A stretch of 64,000 nucleotides of DNA, taken from positions 310,001-374,000 of the forward strand of contig CAWABU010000001.1 of NCBI GenBank assembly GCA_963780345.1, read 5' to 3'. The stretch comes from PALSA-693 sp963780345. GTDB taxonomy: Bacteria; Actinomycetota; Acidimicrobiia; Acidimicrobiales; Palsa-688. This document shows, piece after piece, positions 35,988-43,942 of the stretch. Each line of letters opens with the position of its first letter. Position 1 is the first letter of the stretch. The notes under the pieces are model-generated. The model had not been told where the DNA came from, made no database searches, and saw only the letters and a list, made by a program, of their open reading frames with translations. The translations under genes and the position numbers were made by a program.

Positions 35988-36138
35988 TCTCCGGGGCGCG
36001 GCCGGCGGACTCGACGCCGCAGAGTCGGCGCCTGCCTACGCCCTGCGACCAGGCCGTTTAACCCCCGAGTCTCCGGTGGCGAGATTCTGGGCCGCCTACC
36101 GGGCGACCCGGATGGCCGGGGGATCCCCCGGCGCGGGC

Positions 36139-36144
36139 TATAAT
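36139..36144 (+). promoter_or_regulatory. Consensus -10 box of the rimP-nusA-infB operon
   Basis: A perfect TATAAT stands in GC-rich surroundings 106 bases before rimP. No clear -35 is seen. A terminator-like hairpin lies between it and rimP. Confidence 0.6.
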
Positions 36145-36176
36145 TGGTGTGTATCCGCCCCGCCGGGCGGTAGCTG

Positions 36177-36221
36177 GCGTGGGCAGCACCTGCGTGGGCA
36201 GGGTGCCCACGCTTTTGTTTG
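36177..36221 (+). terminator. Intrinsic terminator with competing arms in the rimP leader (attenuator)
   Basis: GCGTGGGCA (36192-36200), loop GGG and TGCCCACGC (36204-36212) form a perfect 9-bp stem followed by TTTTGTTTG, a complete intrinsic terminator, in front of the operon. A second copy of the 5' arm, GCGTGGGCA, lies at 36177-36185. GCACC (36186-36190) can pair with GGTGC (36202-36206), which would break the terminator stem. Such mutually exclusive pairings suggest regulated read-through into rimP-nusA-infB. Confidence 0.6.
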
Positions 36222-36249
36222 TGATTCTTGAGTCGGAAGGAGGTGGGAA

Positions 36250-37107
36250 ATGGTGTCGACCGAGGATATTCGCGGGCTGGTCGAACCAGTCCTCGCTTCC
36301 ATCGGCCTCGAACTGTGGGACGTCGAGGTGGCCCGCGACGTGGTGCGCATCATGGTGGAGCGCTCCAGCGCCGCGGGCGGGCCAGCCGGCCTGGCCAACC
36401 CCTTGGCGCCATTCGACCGGTCCGATGCATCAGGGCTGTGCGATCCAACCGGGCTGGCCGATCCAACCGGGCTGGCCGATCCAACCGGGCTGGCCGATCC
36501 AACCGGGCTGGCCGATCCAACCGGGCTGGCCGATCGAACCGGGCTGGCCGGTTCCCCGGGTCGGCGCGGTCCCAGGCCGGGCATCGACCTGGATGCCCTG
36601 TCGGACGCCAGCGGTGTGGTCTCAACCGTGCTCGATGCCCACCCCGAGGCGATGCCCGCCGGTCGCTACCAGCTCGAGGTGTCGAGTCCGGGCATCGAGC
36701 GGACACTGCGGACACCCGAGCAGTTCCGGCGGTACCTCGGCGCCGAGATCACCGTCAAGACCTCCGAGCCCGTCGCCGGCGCCCGCCGTCATCGGGGTCG
36801 CCTCGCCGAGGTCGGAGTCGCTGGTATCGACCTCCAGCCCGATGCCAACCCGGATGGACGCCTCCAGCTTCGTTTCGACCAGATCAACCGGGCTCGTACG
36901 GTGATGGACTGGGGGCCCGGGGCGGGGCGCCCGGCCCCAGGTAGGCCGGCCCCGGATCGGTCGGCTCCGGATCGGTCGGCTCTGGATCGGCCGGCTCCGG
37001 ATCGGCCGGCTCCGGATCGGCTCAGTGCCCGCCGACGAGCGCCAGGCCGCCAGCCCGTATCTGGCATGACCTCCACCGTGCCCACATCGAAAGACCCCGC
37101 ACCATGA
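36250..37107 (+). CDS. rimP: Ribosome maturation factor RimP with repeat insertions
   Basis: RimP assists 30S assembly. The N domain starts IRGLVEPVLASIGLELWDVE and resumes with ALSDASGVVSTVLDAH and YQLEVSSPGIERTL. The C domain has VGVAGIDLQPDANPDGRLQL. The usual length is about 150-200; this one has 285 residues. One addition is about 60 residues inside the N domain, containing six tandem DPTGLA-type hexapeptides. The other is a C-terminal tail with repeated PDRSA/PDRPA units. The frame is open throughout. A GGAAGGAGGTGGG ribosome site precedes ATG 36250. The nusA gene starts in an ATGA overlap with its stop. Confidence 0.88.
   Translation: MVSTEDIRGLVEPVLASIGLELWDVEVARDVVRIMVERSSAAGGPAGLANPLAPFDRSDASGLCDPTGLADPTGLADPTGLADPTGLADPTGLADRTGLAGSPGRRGPRPGIDLDALSDASGVVSTVLDAHPEAMPAGRYQLEVSSPGIERTLRTPEQFRRYLGAEITVKTSEPVAGARRHRGRLAEVGVAGIDLQPDANPDGRLQLRFDQINRARTVMDWGPGAGRPAPGRPAPDRSAPDRSALDRPAPDRPAPDRLSARRRAPGRQPVSGMTSTVPTSKDPAP
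36442..36549 (+). repeat. 18-bp tandem repeat inside rimP
   Basis: Five perfect copies of GATCCAACCGGGCTGGCC (36442-36531) are followed by a sixth with one base changed (36532-36549). Each unit encodes DPTGLA (DRTGLA in the last). Near-identity shows recent expansion by slippage or recombination, in frame. Confidence 0.95.
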
Positions 37108-38393
37108 AAGACAGTTTCGCTTTTCTCGACGCCCTTCAGCAGATCGCCAAGGACAAGGGCATCAGCGTCGACACCCTCCTCGACGCCCTCGCCAACGCGC
37201 TCGTCGCCGCCTACAAGCGCTTGCCAAACGCGGCCGAGGAAGCCGTGGTCACCGTCGATCCTGATAGTGGCGACATCCGGGTGTACGGCCAGGAGCTCGA
37301 CGAGGACGGCAACGTCGTTCGTGAGTGGGACGACACCCCCAAGGACTTCGGCCGGATCGCAGCCCAGACCGCCAAGCAGGTCATGACCCAGCGCATCCGC
37401 GAGGCCGAGCGCGACCTCAAGTATGAGGAGTACGCGGGCCGCGAGGGTGACATCGTGACCGGGATCATCCAGCAGAGCGACAACCGGTACACGCTGCTGG
37501 ACCTCGGAAAGGTCGAGGCGTTGCTGCCCCAGGCTGAGCAGGTGCCGTACGAGCGCTACGAGCACGGGGCCCGGCTCAAGGCCTACATCGTCGAAGTCCG
37601 CAAGACCACCAAGGGGCCCCAGATCGTGGTGAGCCGGACTCACCCGGGTCTGATCAAGCGGCTCTTCGAGCTCGAGGTCCCGGAGATCTCCAGCGGAGTG
37701 GTGGAGATCAAGGCGGCAGCCCGCGAGCCGGGGCATCGCACCAAGATCGCAGTGTGGTCAAACGATCCCAACGTGGACCCGGTCGGCGCCTGCGTGGGGG
37801 CCCGAGGCGCACGCGTCCGCATGGTCACCAACGAGTTGCGGGGCGAGAAGGTCGATATCGTTCCCTTCTCCGATGAGCCGCGGGAGTTCGTCATGAGGGC
37901 CCTGCAGCCGGCCAAGGTCAAAGAGGTGCATCTCGACGACCTGACCGGAACGGCGACCGTGGTGGTGCACGACTTTCAGCTGTCGCTCGCGATCGGCAAG
38001 GAAGGGCAGAATGCCCGTTTGGCGGCTCGGCTGACCGGCTGGCGTATCGACATCAAGAGCGAGACTCAGATCGCCGAGGAGGAGGCCTACGCCAACCAGG
38101 AGTGGGCGGAAGGCGAGTGGGTGGAAAACGAAGCGGGCGAGATGGTGTGGCAACCCGCCGAGGGTGGCGAGGCCGTGTCAGCCGCCCAGTGGTCGCTCGG
38201 GGAGAATCCCGACGAAGCCGGCCCTCCGGGTGGCAACGGCAGCCCCTCCGGCGAGTCCTCGGTCCCGAGCAATCGTGGCGATGGCGTGGTGGGCGACCGC
38301 CCGGACGCTTCCGGTCAGGATCCGGCACTCCTGGAGGGTGAGCGTCGGATGGCCGGCGGACCGCCCGGTGCCGGCGGGGAGGGAGTGCGGTAG
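37104..38393 (+). CDS. nusA: Transcription termination/antitermination factor NusA
   Basis: NusA binds RNA polymerase and RNA to modulate pausing and termination. The N domain begins FAFLDALQQIAKDKGI. An S1 domain has GDIVTGIIQQSDNRYTLLDL. KH1 follows, and KH2 has LSLAIGKEGQNARLAARLTG. At 429 residues it has a low-complexity acidic/Gly tail of about 80 residues. Translational coupling to rimP is shown by the ATGA overlap. The operon layout makes autoregulation through the upstream attenuator plausible. Confidence 0.96.
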   Translation: MKDSFAFLDALQQIAKDKGISVDTLLDALANALVAAYKRLPNAAEEAVVTVDPDSGDIRVYGQELDEDGNVVREWDDTPKDFGRIAAQTAKQVMTQRIREAERDLKYEEYAGREGDIVTGIIQQSDNRYTLLDLGKVEALLPQAEQVPYERYEHGARLKAYIVEVRKTTKGPQIVVSRTHPGLIKRLFELEVPEISSGVVEIKAAAREPGHRTKIAVWSNDPNVDPVGACVGARGARVRMVTNELRGEKVDIVPFSDEPREFVMRALQPAKVKEVHLDDLTGTATVVVHDFQLSLAIGKEGQNARLAARLTGWRIDIKSETQIAEEEAYANQEWAEGEWVENEAGEMVWQPAEGGEAVSAAQWSLGENPDEAGPPGGNGSPSGESSVPSNRGDGVVGDRPDASGQDPALLEGERRMAGGPPGAGGEGVR

Positions 38394-38405
38394 GACGCGA
38401 CGAGA

Positions 38406-38683
38406 ATGCGGGGCCAACCCGAACCTGCGTAGGCTGCCGGATCCGGGTCTCAGCGGATAACCTGGTGCGAGTGGCCCGCCGTTCTGACGGGTCGCTGGTC
38501 ATCGACCGGGACGCCCCCGGTCGGGGCGCCTGGTTGTGCCAGGAGCCGGCCACCGGAGGCGTGAGCGACCGTTGCCTCGAAGCGGCCGCCCATCGGAACG
38601 CCTTCGCAAGGGCCTTCAGGACAGCAGTAGTGGCCGAGGCCTGGAAGTCGCTGAAACGGGCTCCCCCGGACGTGCGAACATAA
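38406..38683 (+). CDS. ylxR: YlxR family RNA-binding protein, 1-base frameshift
   Basis: YlxR (DUF448) is a small protein found between nusA and infB; it has been linked to RNase P and transcription regulation. The conserved start TRTCVGCR and the later PGRGAWLCQE and AFARAFR are present. Their frame has no start codon before GTG 38465, which would lose the CxxC. ATG 38406 connects if one G is missing in the GGGG at 38409-38412, giving MRGPTRTCVGCR and about 92 residues. I therefore read it as an intact gene with one lost base. Confidence 0.82.
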
Positions 38684-38737
38684 GAATTGGCTCCGCCACC
38701 AGGGCGGCGTCGATGAGAAAGGGACTGACGCAGGAAC

Positions 38738-41700
38738 TTGGCGAAGAAGATCCGGGTTTATGAGCTGGGACGAGAGCTCGGCCTGACGAACAAAGAAGCG
38801 CTCGATCTGTGCCTCGCGCTCGGCATCGGGGTCAAGAGCCACTCCTCGAGCATCGAGGAGCAGCAGGCCGACCGCGTCCGTCGCCGGGCTGATCAGCAGG
38901 GTCTCCGCCGCCCGGTCGAAACGCCCGGCGCCGAGGCTCCGGCCGAAGCGGCCCCGGCCGCCGCCGCCAGTCCGCCCCTGGACACGTCTACCAGCCCGGC
39001 CCCGGTCCGCCCGGGTCTCATCCGGCCGCCTGCGGACGGAGGGCCAGCCAGCCCGGCCGCGGAGGAGCGGGCCCCGTCTCCCGTTCCGGCGGGGCCGAGC
39101 GTTCCCGCCTCCCCGTCGATGCCGTCCGCTCCCCCGGCTCCGCCTCGTCCTCTCCCCACCAGGCCGGCCGTTCCCGGCGGTCCGGAGATTTCGCCCACGA
39201 GCCAAACCGCACCGGCGGCCAGTCCAGGACCGGCGGCCAGTCCAGCACCGGCGGCCAGTCCAGCACCGGCGGCCCCGGCCCGCCCGGCCCCACCAGCCGC
39301 TGCGCCCCCGGCCAGTCCGGCGCCCCCGGCAGGGCCGACGCGACCGGCCAGTCCCGCGCGGCCGGCGAGTCCCGCTCCGGCGGCGACCCCAGCCGCACCC
39401 GCCAGTCCGGGGCGGCCGGCCAGTCCCGCCCCACCGGCCAGGCCCCCCTCGGCCCCTGCCGCCGTCCCGGGCCCAGCACCTGCGGGCGGCCCCTCCGCCC
39501 CGCCGGCCACTCGACCGGTACCCCCTCGACCCGCCCCGCCGGCCGGCGGCCTAACGCGCTCGGATCGGCAGGGGCGACCGCCTGCGCCTGCTCCCGTCGC
39601 GGCCGGCCCCCTGCCCGCCTCTCCTGCTGCCCCGCCGCGACGGGGAGTGCCGACCGCGGAAGGGCCTGTGTCGCCCGCGGCCGCCCCGCCCGGCCAGACC
39701 TCCGGGGCAGGTGGCACTCGCCCCGCCGGGGGTCCACCCCGGCCGCCGGCCGGTCCCGCGGGCGCACCGGGCGGTCCCCGTCCAGGATCTGGCGCGCCTG
39801 CAGCGCCAGGTGAGTCCGGGCCGATGCTGTCGTCCTCCGGCAAGCCCATCCCTCCGCCCCCCGGCCTGCGGCGCCCCCCGCTGTCAGCCTCGGGCAAGCC
39901 CATCCCGCCGCCTCCTGGTCGCGGCCCGGGTGCCCGGCCTGCGTCCGGTGGTGGGCGCCCCTCCGGACCTTCGACCGGCCGCCCCGGCGGCCCTGGCGCG
40001 GGCGGACCGCGCGGGGGCGCCCGGCCCGGCGCACCGGCCGGCACCGGCTCCGGCGGCTACCGGGGCGGAGGCGGTGCCGCGGGCGGCGGCTACCGCGGCC
40101 CCGGGGGCGGGACAGGCACGGGCGCCGGTCCCGGAGGCGCGGGTGGCGCTCGCAGTGGCCCGGCCTTTGGCAACCGCGGCCGGCCGGGTGGCCGGCGGCC
40201 GGCCCGGCGCCGCCGGCGCAACATCGAAGAGCTCGAAGCACAGGAGATCACCCACTACACGCCGTCCAGCGCCCCGGTTCCCGATGGCGAGATCATCGTC
40301 GAACGAGGCTCGACGGCCCAGGAGCTCGGCCCGAAGCTCAATCGCTCCGGCGCGGACGTGGTCCGGTTCTTGTTCCAGCAGGGCGAGATGGTCACGACGA
40401 CACAGTCGCTTTCCGACGACATGATCGAGTTGTTTGCGGCCGAGTTGCACGCGACCATCCGGCTCGTCGATCCCGGCGAGGAAAAAGAAGCCGAGCTGCA
40501 AGCCAAGTACTTCGACGACGAAGAAGAGGACGACGCCCTGCTTCGGCCGCGCCCACCCGTCGTGACCGTCATGGGTCACGTCGACCACGGCAAGACGCTC
40601 CTGCTCGACCGCATTCGTGAAACCAACGTGGTCGCCGGCGAAGCCGGCGGCATCACCCAGCACATCGGCGCCTACCAGGTCGATTACCAGGGTCAGCTGA
40701 TCACCTTTATCGACACCCCCGGCCACGAGGCGTTCACGGCGATGCGCGCCCGTGGGGCCGAGGTCACCGACATCGTCATCCTGGTTGTCGCCGCAGATGA
40801 CGGGGTCATGCCGCAGACCGTCGAGGCGCTCAATCACGCCAAGGGCGCGGACGTCCCGATCATCGTTGCCATCAACAAGATCGACCGTGGCAACGCTGAT
40901 CCCAACCGGGTCATGCAGCAGCTGTCCGAACAGGGGCTGGTCCCCGAAGCATGGGGTGGCGACACCATCATGGTCGAGATATCCGCCCTCCAGAACTTCG
41001 GGATCGACGATCTCCTGGAGCAGGTCCTGCTCGTGGCCGAAGTCGAGGAGCTGGTGGCCAATCCCGAAGGCCGAGGGCGCGGGATCGTCCTCGAGGCCAA
41101 CCTGGATCCCGGCAAGGGCCCGGTCGCTACGGTCATCGTTCAGTCCGGGACCCTGCGGGTCGCCGATTCGGTGGTGGCGGGCGCGGCGTGGGGGCGGGTC
41201 AAGGCGCTGCTCGACGACAGCGGCGACAACCTCAAGGAGGCGTCACCGTCGATGCCGGTGCAGCTGCTCGGCTTCGACAGCGTGCCCTCGGCCGGCGACG
41301 AGTTCCGGGTCACCGACAAGGCCAGGACCGCCCGCGACATCGCCGAGCAAAGAGAGCAGCGCTTCCGGGCTGCCGATCAACGCCGGACGTCGTCGGCGGT
41401 CGGGACCGGCGCCAAGCTCGAGGACATCTTCGAACAGATCCAGCGAGGCGAGACGGCCACCCTGAACCTGGTGCTCAAAGCAGATACCCAGGGCTCGCTC
41501 GAAGCGGTGACGGAGAGCCTCCGCAAGCTGGAGCGGGAGGACGTGAAGCTGTCGTTCATCCATCGGGCCGTCGGCGGGATCACCGAAAACGACGTGACGT
41601 TCGCGGCAGCCTCCAACGCCACCATCATCGGGTTCAATGTTCGCCCCGACCGGGGCGCCCGGGATCTGGCCGACGTTCACGACGTGGAGATCCGTACCTA

Positions 41701-42064
41701 CGAGATCATCTACAAGCTGATCGAGGACATCGAAAGCGCCATGGTCGGGATGCTGGCACCCGAGTTCGAGGAGGTCATCACCGGCGAGGCCGAGGCCAGG
41801 GAGATCTTCCGGGTCCCCAGGGTCGGCGCCATTGCGGGGTGCTACGTCCGCCACGGTGTCATCACCCGGGGCTCGAAGGTTCGTTTCCTTCGCGACGGCG
41901 TCGTGATCTGGAAGGGTGTGATCACCTCCCTGAAGCGCTTCAAGGACGATGTCCGGGAGGTTCACGAGGGCTTCGAGTGCGGCATCGGCCTTTCCAACAA
42001 TCAGGACCTGCGCGAGGGCGACGTCATCGAGACCTTTGACGAGCGGGAGATCCCCCGGGCCTAG
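38738..42064 (+). CDS. infB: Translation initiation factor IF-2
   Basis: IF-2 places initiator tRNA on the ribosome. The N terminus is KIRVYELGRELGLTNKEAL. Residues of about 75-490 form a Pro/Ala- then Gly/Arg-rich linker, including a short 18-bp tandem repeat. The GTPase domain starts near residue 608 with VTVMGHVDHGKTLLLDRIRE, then DTPGHEAF and NKID. The C-terminal beta-barrel domains end with LSNNQDLREGDVIETFD. The full length of 1,108 is large, as in actinobacteria. TTG 38738 fits the conserved N terminus. Confidence 0.96.
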   Translation: MAKKIRVYELGRELGLTNKEALDLCLALGIGVKSHSSSIEEQQADRVRRRADQQGLRRPVETPGAEAPAEAAPAAAASPPLDTSTSPAPVRPGLIRPPADGGPASPAAEERAPSPVPAGPSVPASPSMPSAPPAPPRPLPTRPAVPGGPEISPTSQTAPAASPGPAASPAPAASPAPAAPARPAPPAAAPPASPAPPAGPTRPASPARPASPAPAATPAAPASPGRPASPAPPARPPSAPAAVPGPAPAGGPSAPPATRPVPPRPAPPAGGLTRSDRQGRPPAPAPVAAGPLPASPAAPPRRGVPTAEGPVSPAAAPPGQTSGAGGTRPAGGPPRPPAGPAGAPGGPRPGSGAPAAPGESGPMLSSSGKPIPPPPGLRRPPLSASGKPIPPPPGRGPGARPASGGGRPSGPSTGRPGGPGAGGPRGGARPGAPAGTGSGGYRGGGGAAGGGYRGPGGGTGTGAGPGGAGGARSGPAFGNRGRPGGRRPARRRRRNIEELEAQEITHYTPSSAPVPDGEIIVERGSTAQELGPKLNRSGADVVRFLFQQGEMVTTTQSLSDDMIELFAAELHATIRLVDPGEEKEAELQAKYFDDEEEDDALLRPRPPVVTVMGHVDHGKTLLLDRIRETNVVAGEAGGITQHIGAYQVDYQGQLITFIDTPGHEAFTAMRARGAEVTDIVILVVAADDGVMPQTVEALNHAKGADVPIIVAINKIDRGNADPNRVMQQLSEQGLVPEAWGGDTIMVEISALQNFGIDDLLEQVLLVAEVEELVANPEGRGRGIVLEANLDPGKGPVATVIVQSGTLRVADSVVAGAAWGRVKALLDDSGDNLKEASPSMPVQLLGFDSVPSAGDEFRVTDKARTARDIAEQREQRFRAADQRRTSSAVGTGAKLEDIFEQIQRGETATLNLVLKADTQGSLEAVTESLRKLEREDVKLSFIHRAVGGITENDVTFAAASNATIIGFNVRPDRGARDLADVHDVEIRTYEIIYKLIEDIESAMVGMLAPEFEEVITGEAEAREIFRVPRVGAIAGCYVRHGVITRGSKVRFLRDGVVIWKGVITSLKRFKDDVREVHEGFECGIGLSNNQDLREGDVIETFDEREIPRA
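39211..39264 (+). repeat. 18-bp tandem repeat in the IF-2 linker
   Basis: Three copies of ACCGGCGGCCAGTCCAGC occur, the first with G at its last base. They encode TAASPA/PAASPA-like units in the Pro/Ala-rich linker and a partial fourth copy follows. Confidence 0.8.
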
Positions 42065-42073
42065 CGCGGTGGA

Positions 42074-42376
42074 ATGGTGATGCACGTGGCGTGCCTCACG
42101 CTCGAATTGCACTTTCCCAATGTGCACTCGCTCAAGGAGAAACGGGCGGTCCTGCGCCCGATCCTGGACGGGATCCGCCGGCGGTTCGCCGTGGCCGTAG
42201 CCGAGGTGGACCATCAGGACCTCTGGCAGCGAGCCACCGTCGGTCTGGCTGCGGTGTCGGGGTCGGCCGGTCACGCCCAGGACGTGCTCGACGCCGCCGA
42301 GCGCTTCGTCTGGTCCTTCCCCGAAGTCGATGTGACGGGCAGCCAGCGCGACTGGCTGCTCGCCGGAGACCGCTGA
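42074..42376 (+). CDS. ylxP: DUF503 family protein (YlxP-like)
   Basis: This 100-residue protein is usually encoded between infB and rbfA. VACLTLELHFPNVHSLKEKR and LRPILDGIRRRFAVAVAEVD, then LWQRATVGLAAVSG are typical. Its biochemical role is unsettled; ribosome assembly or an RNA-linked role is suggested by context. It starts ten bases after infB and ends one base before rbfA. Confidence 0.9.
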   Translation: MVMHVACLTLELHFPNVHSLKEKRAVLRPILDGIRRRFAVAVAEVDHQDLWQRATVGLAAVSGSAGHAQDVLDAAERFVWSFPEVDVTGSQRDWLLAGDR

Positions 42377-42377
42377 G

Positions 42378-42803
42378 ATGGCGGGCGCCGGCCATCGGCA
42401 CCATGCGTCGGGCAGCCGCCGGTCGGGCGGCCGGCCCGCCCGACAGTTTCCGCGTGCCGCCCGGGTCAACGAGAGCCTCCGCGAAGTGCTCGCTGACGCC
42501 CTGGAGCGGCTGACTGACAAGGACGAGCGGCTCGGGCTGCTCACCATCACGGCCGTTGAGTGCGACCCCGATCTTCGTCACGCCCGCGTCCTCTTTTCCT
42601 CGCTCGACGACGAGATGTTGACCTTTCTCGGCGAAGCGCGGGCCCGCCTGCAATCGGCCATCTCGCAGCAGGTGCGCCTGAAGCGCACCCCCCAGCTGCG
42701 CTTCGAATCCGACCCGGCGGTCGCGGCGGGCAACCGGATCGAGGACATCCTCCGGCATCTGCCGCCCCCGCCGGAGGCGGGCCTTGAGGAGCCGGGCCCG
42801 TGA
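42378..42803 (+). CDS. rbfA: Ribosome-binding factor A
   Basis: RbfA is a cold-shock-linked 30S maturation factor with a type II KH fold. ARVNESLREVLADALERLTD and RHARVLFSSLDDE, then LQSAISQQVRLKRTPQLRF are conserved. It has 141 residues with a basic N-terminal extension of about 28. The truB gene begins inside its 3' end. Confidence 0.93.
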   Translation: MAGAGHRHHASGSRRSGGRPARQFPRAARVNESLREVLADALERLTDKDERLGLLTITAVECDPDLRHARVLFSSLDDEMLTFLGEARARLQSAISQQVRLKRTPQLRFESDPAVAAGNRIEDILRHLPPPPEAGLEEPGP

Positions 42804-43857
42804 GGGCCCGGCACACGCCGTCTTCGCCGGGTTGGCTGGCATCGGTGGGTCGGCCGTCATCGCCGAGCCGGCCGTGATCAGCGGCCTGGCCGTCGTCGAC
42901 AAGCCCGGGGGAATGACCAGCCACGATGTCGTGGCCCGGTGCCGGCGGATCTTCGGGCAGAGGAAGGTCGGCCATTCCGGCACCCTTGACCCCGACGCCA
43001 CCGGCGTTCTGCTGATCGGCCTGGGCCCGGCGACCCGGCTGTTCCAATTCCACAGCGGCCTGACCAAGTCCTACACCGCCGAAGTCGTTCTCGGGGTGGC
43101 CACCAGCACCCTGGATGCCGCCGGTGAGGTGACCGGCCGCTGGGATCAACGCCAGGTCAGCCTGGACGACGCCCGACGGGCCGCGGCCCAACTGACCGGC
43201 ACCATCTGGCAGACGCCCCCCATGGTGTCCGCGGTCAAGGTCGGCGGGCGGCCTCTCCATGAGTTGGCCCGTCAGGGCCTGGAGGTCGAGCGGGCGCCCC
43301 GTCGGGTCGAAGTGGCCTGCTTTACGGTGGAGTCCCTGACTCCGGACGGAGAAGCGGGGCCAGGGGGAGCGGGGTCGGGAGGGGCCTGGCCAGGAGGGGC
43401 CCGGCCAGGAGGGGTCGGCGCCGAGACGGACGACTCCGGGGCGGCGGGCCCGGTGCTGGCGGTGCGGGTGGAGTGTTCCGCCGGCACCTACGTCCGGGTG
43501 CTGGCGGCCGATCTGGGGGCGGCCCTCGGCGGCGGGGCCCACTTGCGGCGGTTGCGTCGAACCGCGGTTGGACCGTGGTCCGAAGCCATGGCCACTCCGT
43601 TGGAGGTGCTGTCCGTCGCCGATGTCCTCCCGCCGGCGTCCTCATTGCCGTGGCTTGACGCGGTCACCGTCGACGCCGAGCGGGCCCGCGAGGTCCAGTA
43701 CGGCCGGGTTCTGGAGCGGGCGGCGCTTGGCGGGGCGGGCGACGGGCCATGGCGGGTGATCGGCCCGCACGGCGGACTGCTCGCGATCTACCAGGGCCGC
43801 GGACCCAATCACGTCAAGCCGGCGGTCGTTCTCGCCGATCCGGATGTGGCCTCGTGA
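42784..43857 (+). CDS. truB: tRNA pseudouridine-55 synthase TruB
   Basis: TruB makes the T-loop pseudouridine in tRNAs. ISGLAVVDKPGGMTSHDVVA, VGHSGTLDPDATGVLLIGLG with the catalytic Asp, and SYTAEVVLG are typical. A Gly/Pro-rich insert of about 30 residues (GPGGAGSGGAWPGGARPGG) interrupts the middle of the protein near residue 200. TTG 42784 has a good GGAGG seven to nine bases upstream. GTG 42874 directly before the conserved core is the alternative and would shorten it by 30 residues. Confidence 0.93.
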   Translation: MRSRAREGPAHAVFAGLAGIGGSAVIAEPAVISGLAVVDKPGGMTSHDVVARCRRIFGQRKVGHSGTLDPDATGVLLIGLGPATRLFQFHSGLTKSYTAEVVLGVATSTLDAAGEVTGRWDQRQVSLDDARRAAAQLTGTIWQTPPMVSAVKVGGRPLHELARQGLEVERAPRRVEVACFTVESLTPDGEAGPGGAGSGGAWPGGARPGGVGAETDDSGAAGPVLAVRVECSAGTYVRVLAADLGAALGGGAHLRRLRRTAVGPWSEAMATPLEVLSVADVLPPASSLPWLDAVTVDAERAREVQYGRVLERAALGGAGDGPWRVIGPHGGLLAIYQGRGPNHVKPAVVLADPDVAS

Positions 43858-43928
43858 GCCGACCCGGCCGTCCGGTGCCGGCGGCCAGGCCGGGCCCGCC
43901 CGGTTCGACGCTGCCTGAAGACGCCCCG

Positions 43929-43934
43929 TAACCT
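43929..43934 (+). promoter_or_regulatory. Possible -10 element of ribF
   Basis: TAACCT is eight bases before the ribF ATG. This is TANNNT spacing like the TAGGYT group, but the match is weaker. Confidence 0.3.
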
Positions 43935-43942
43935 GCACGGTA

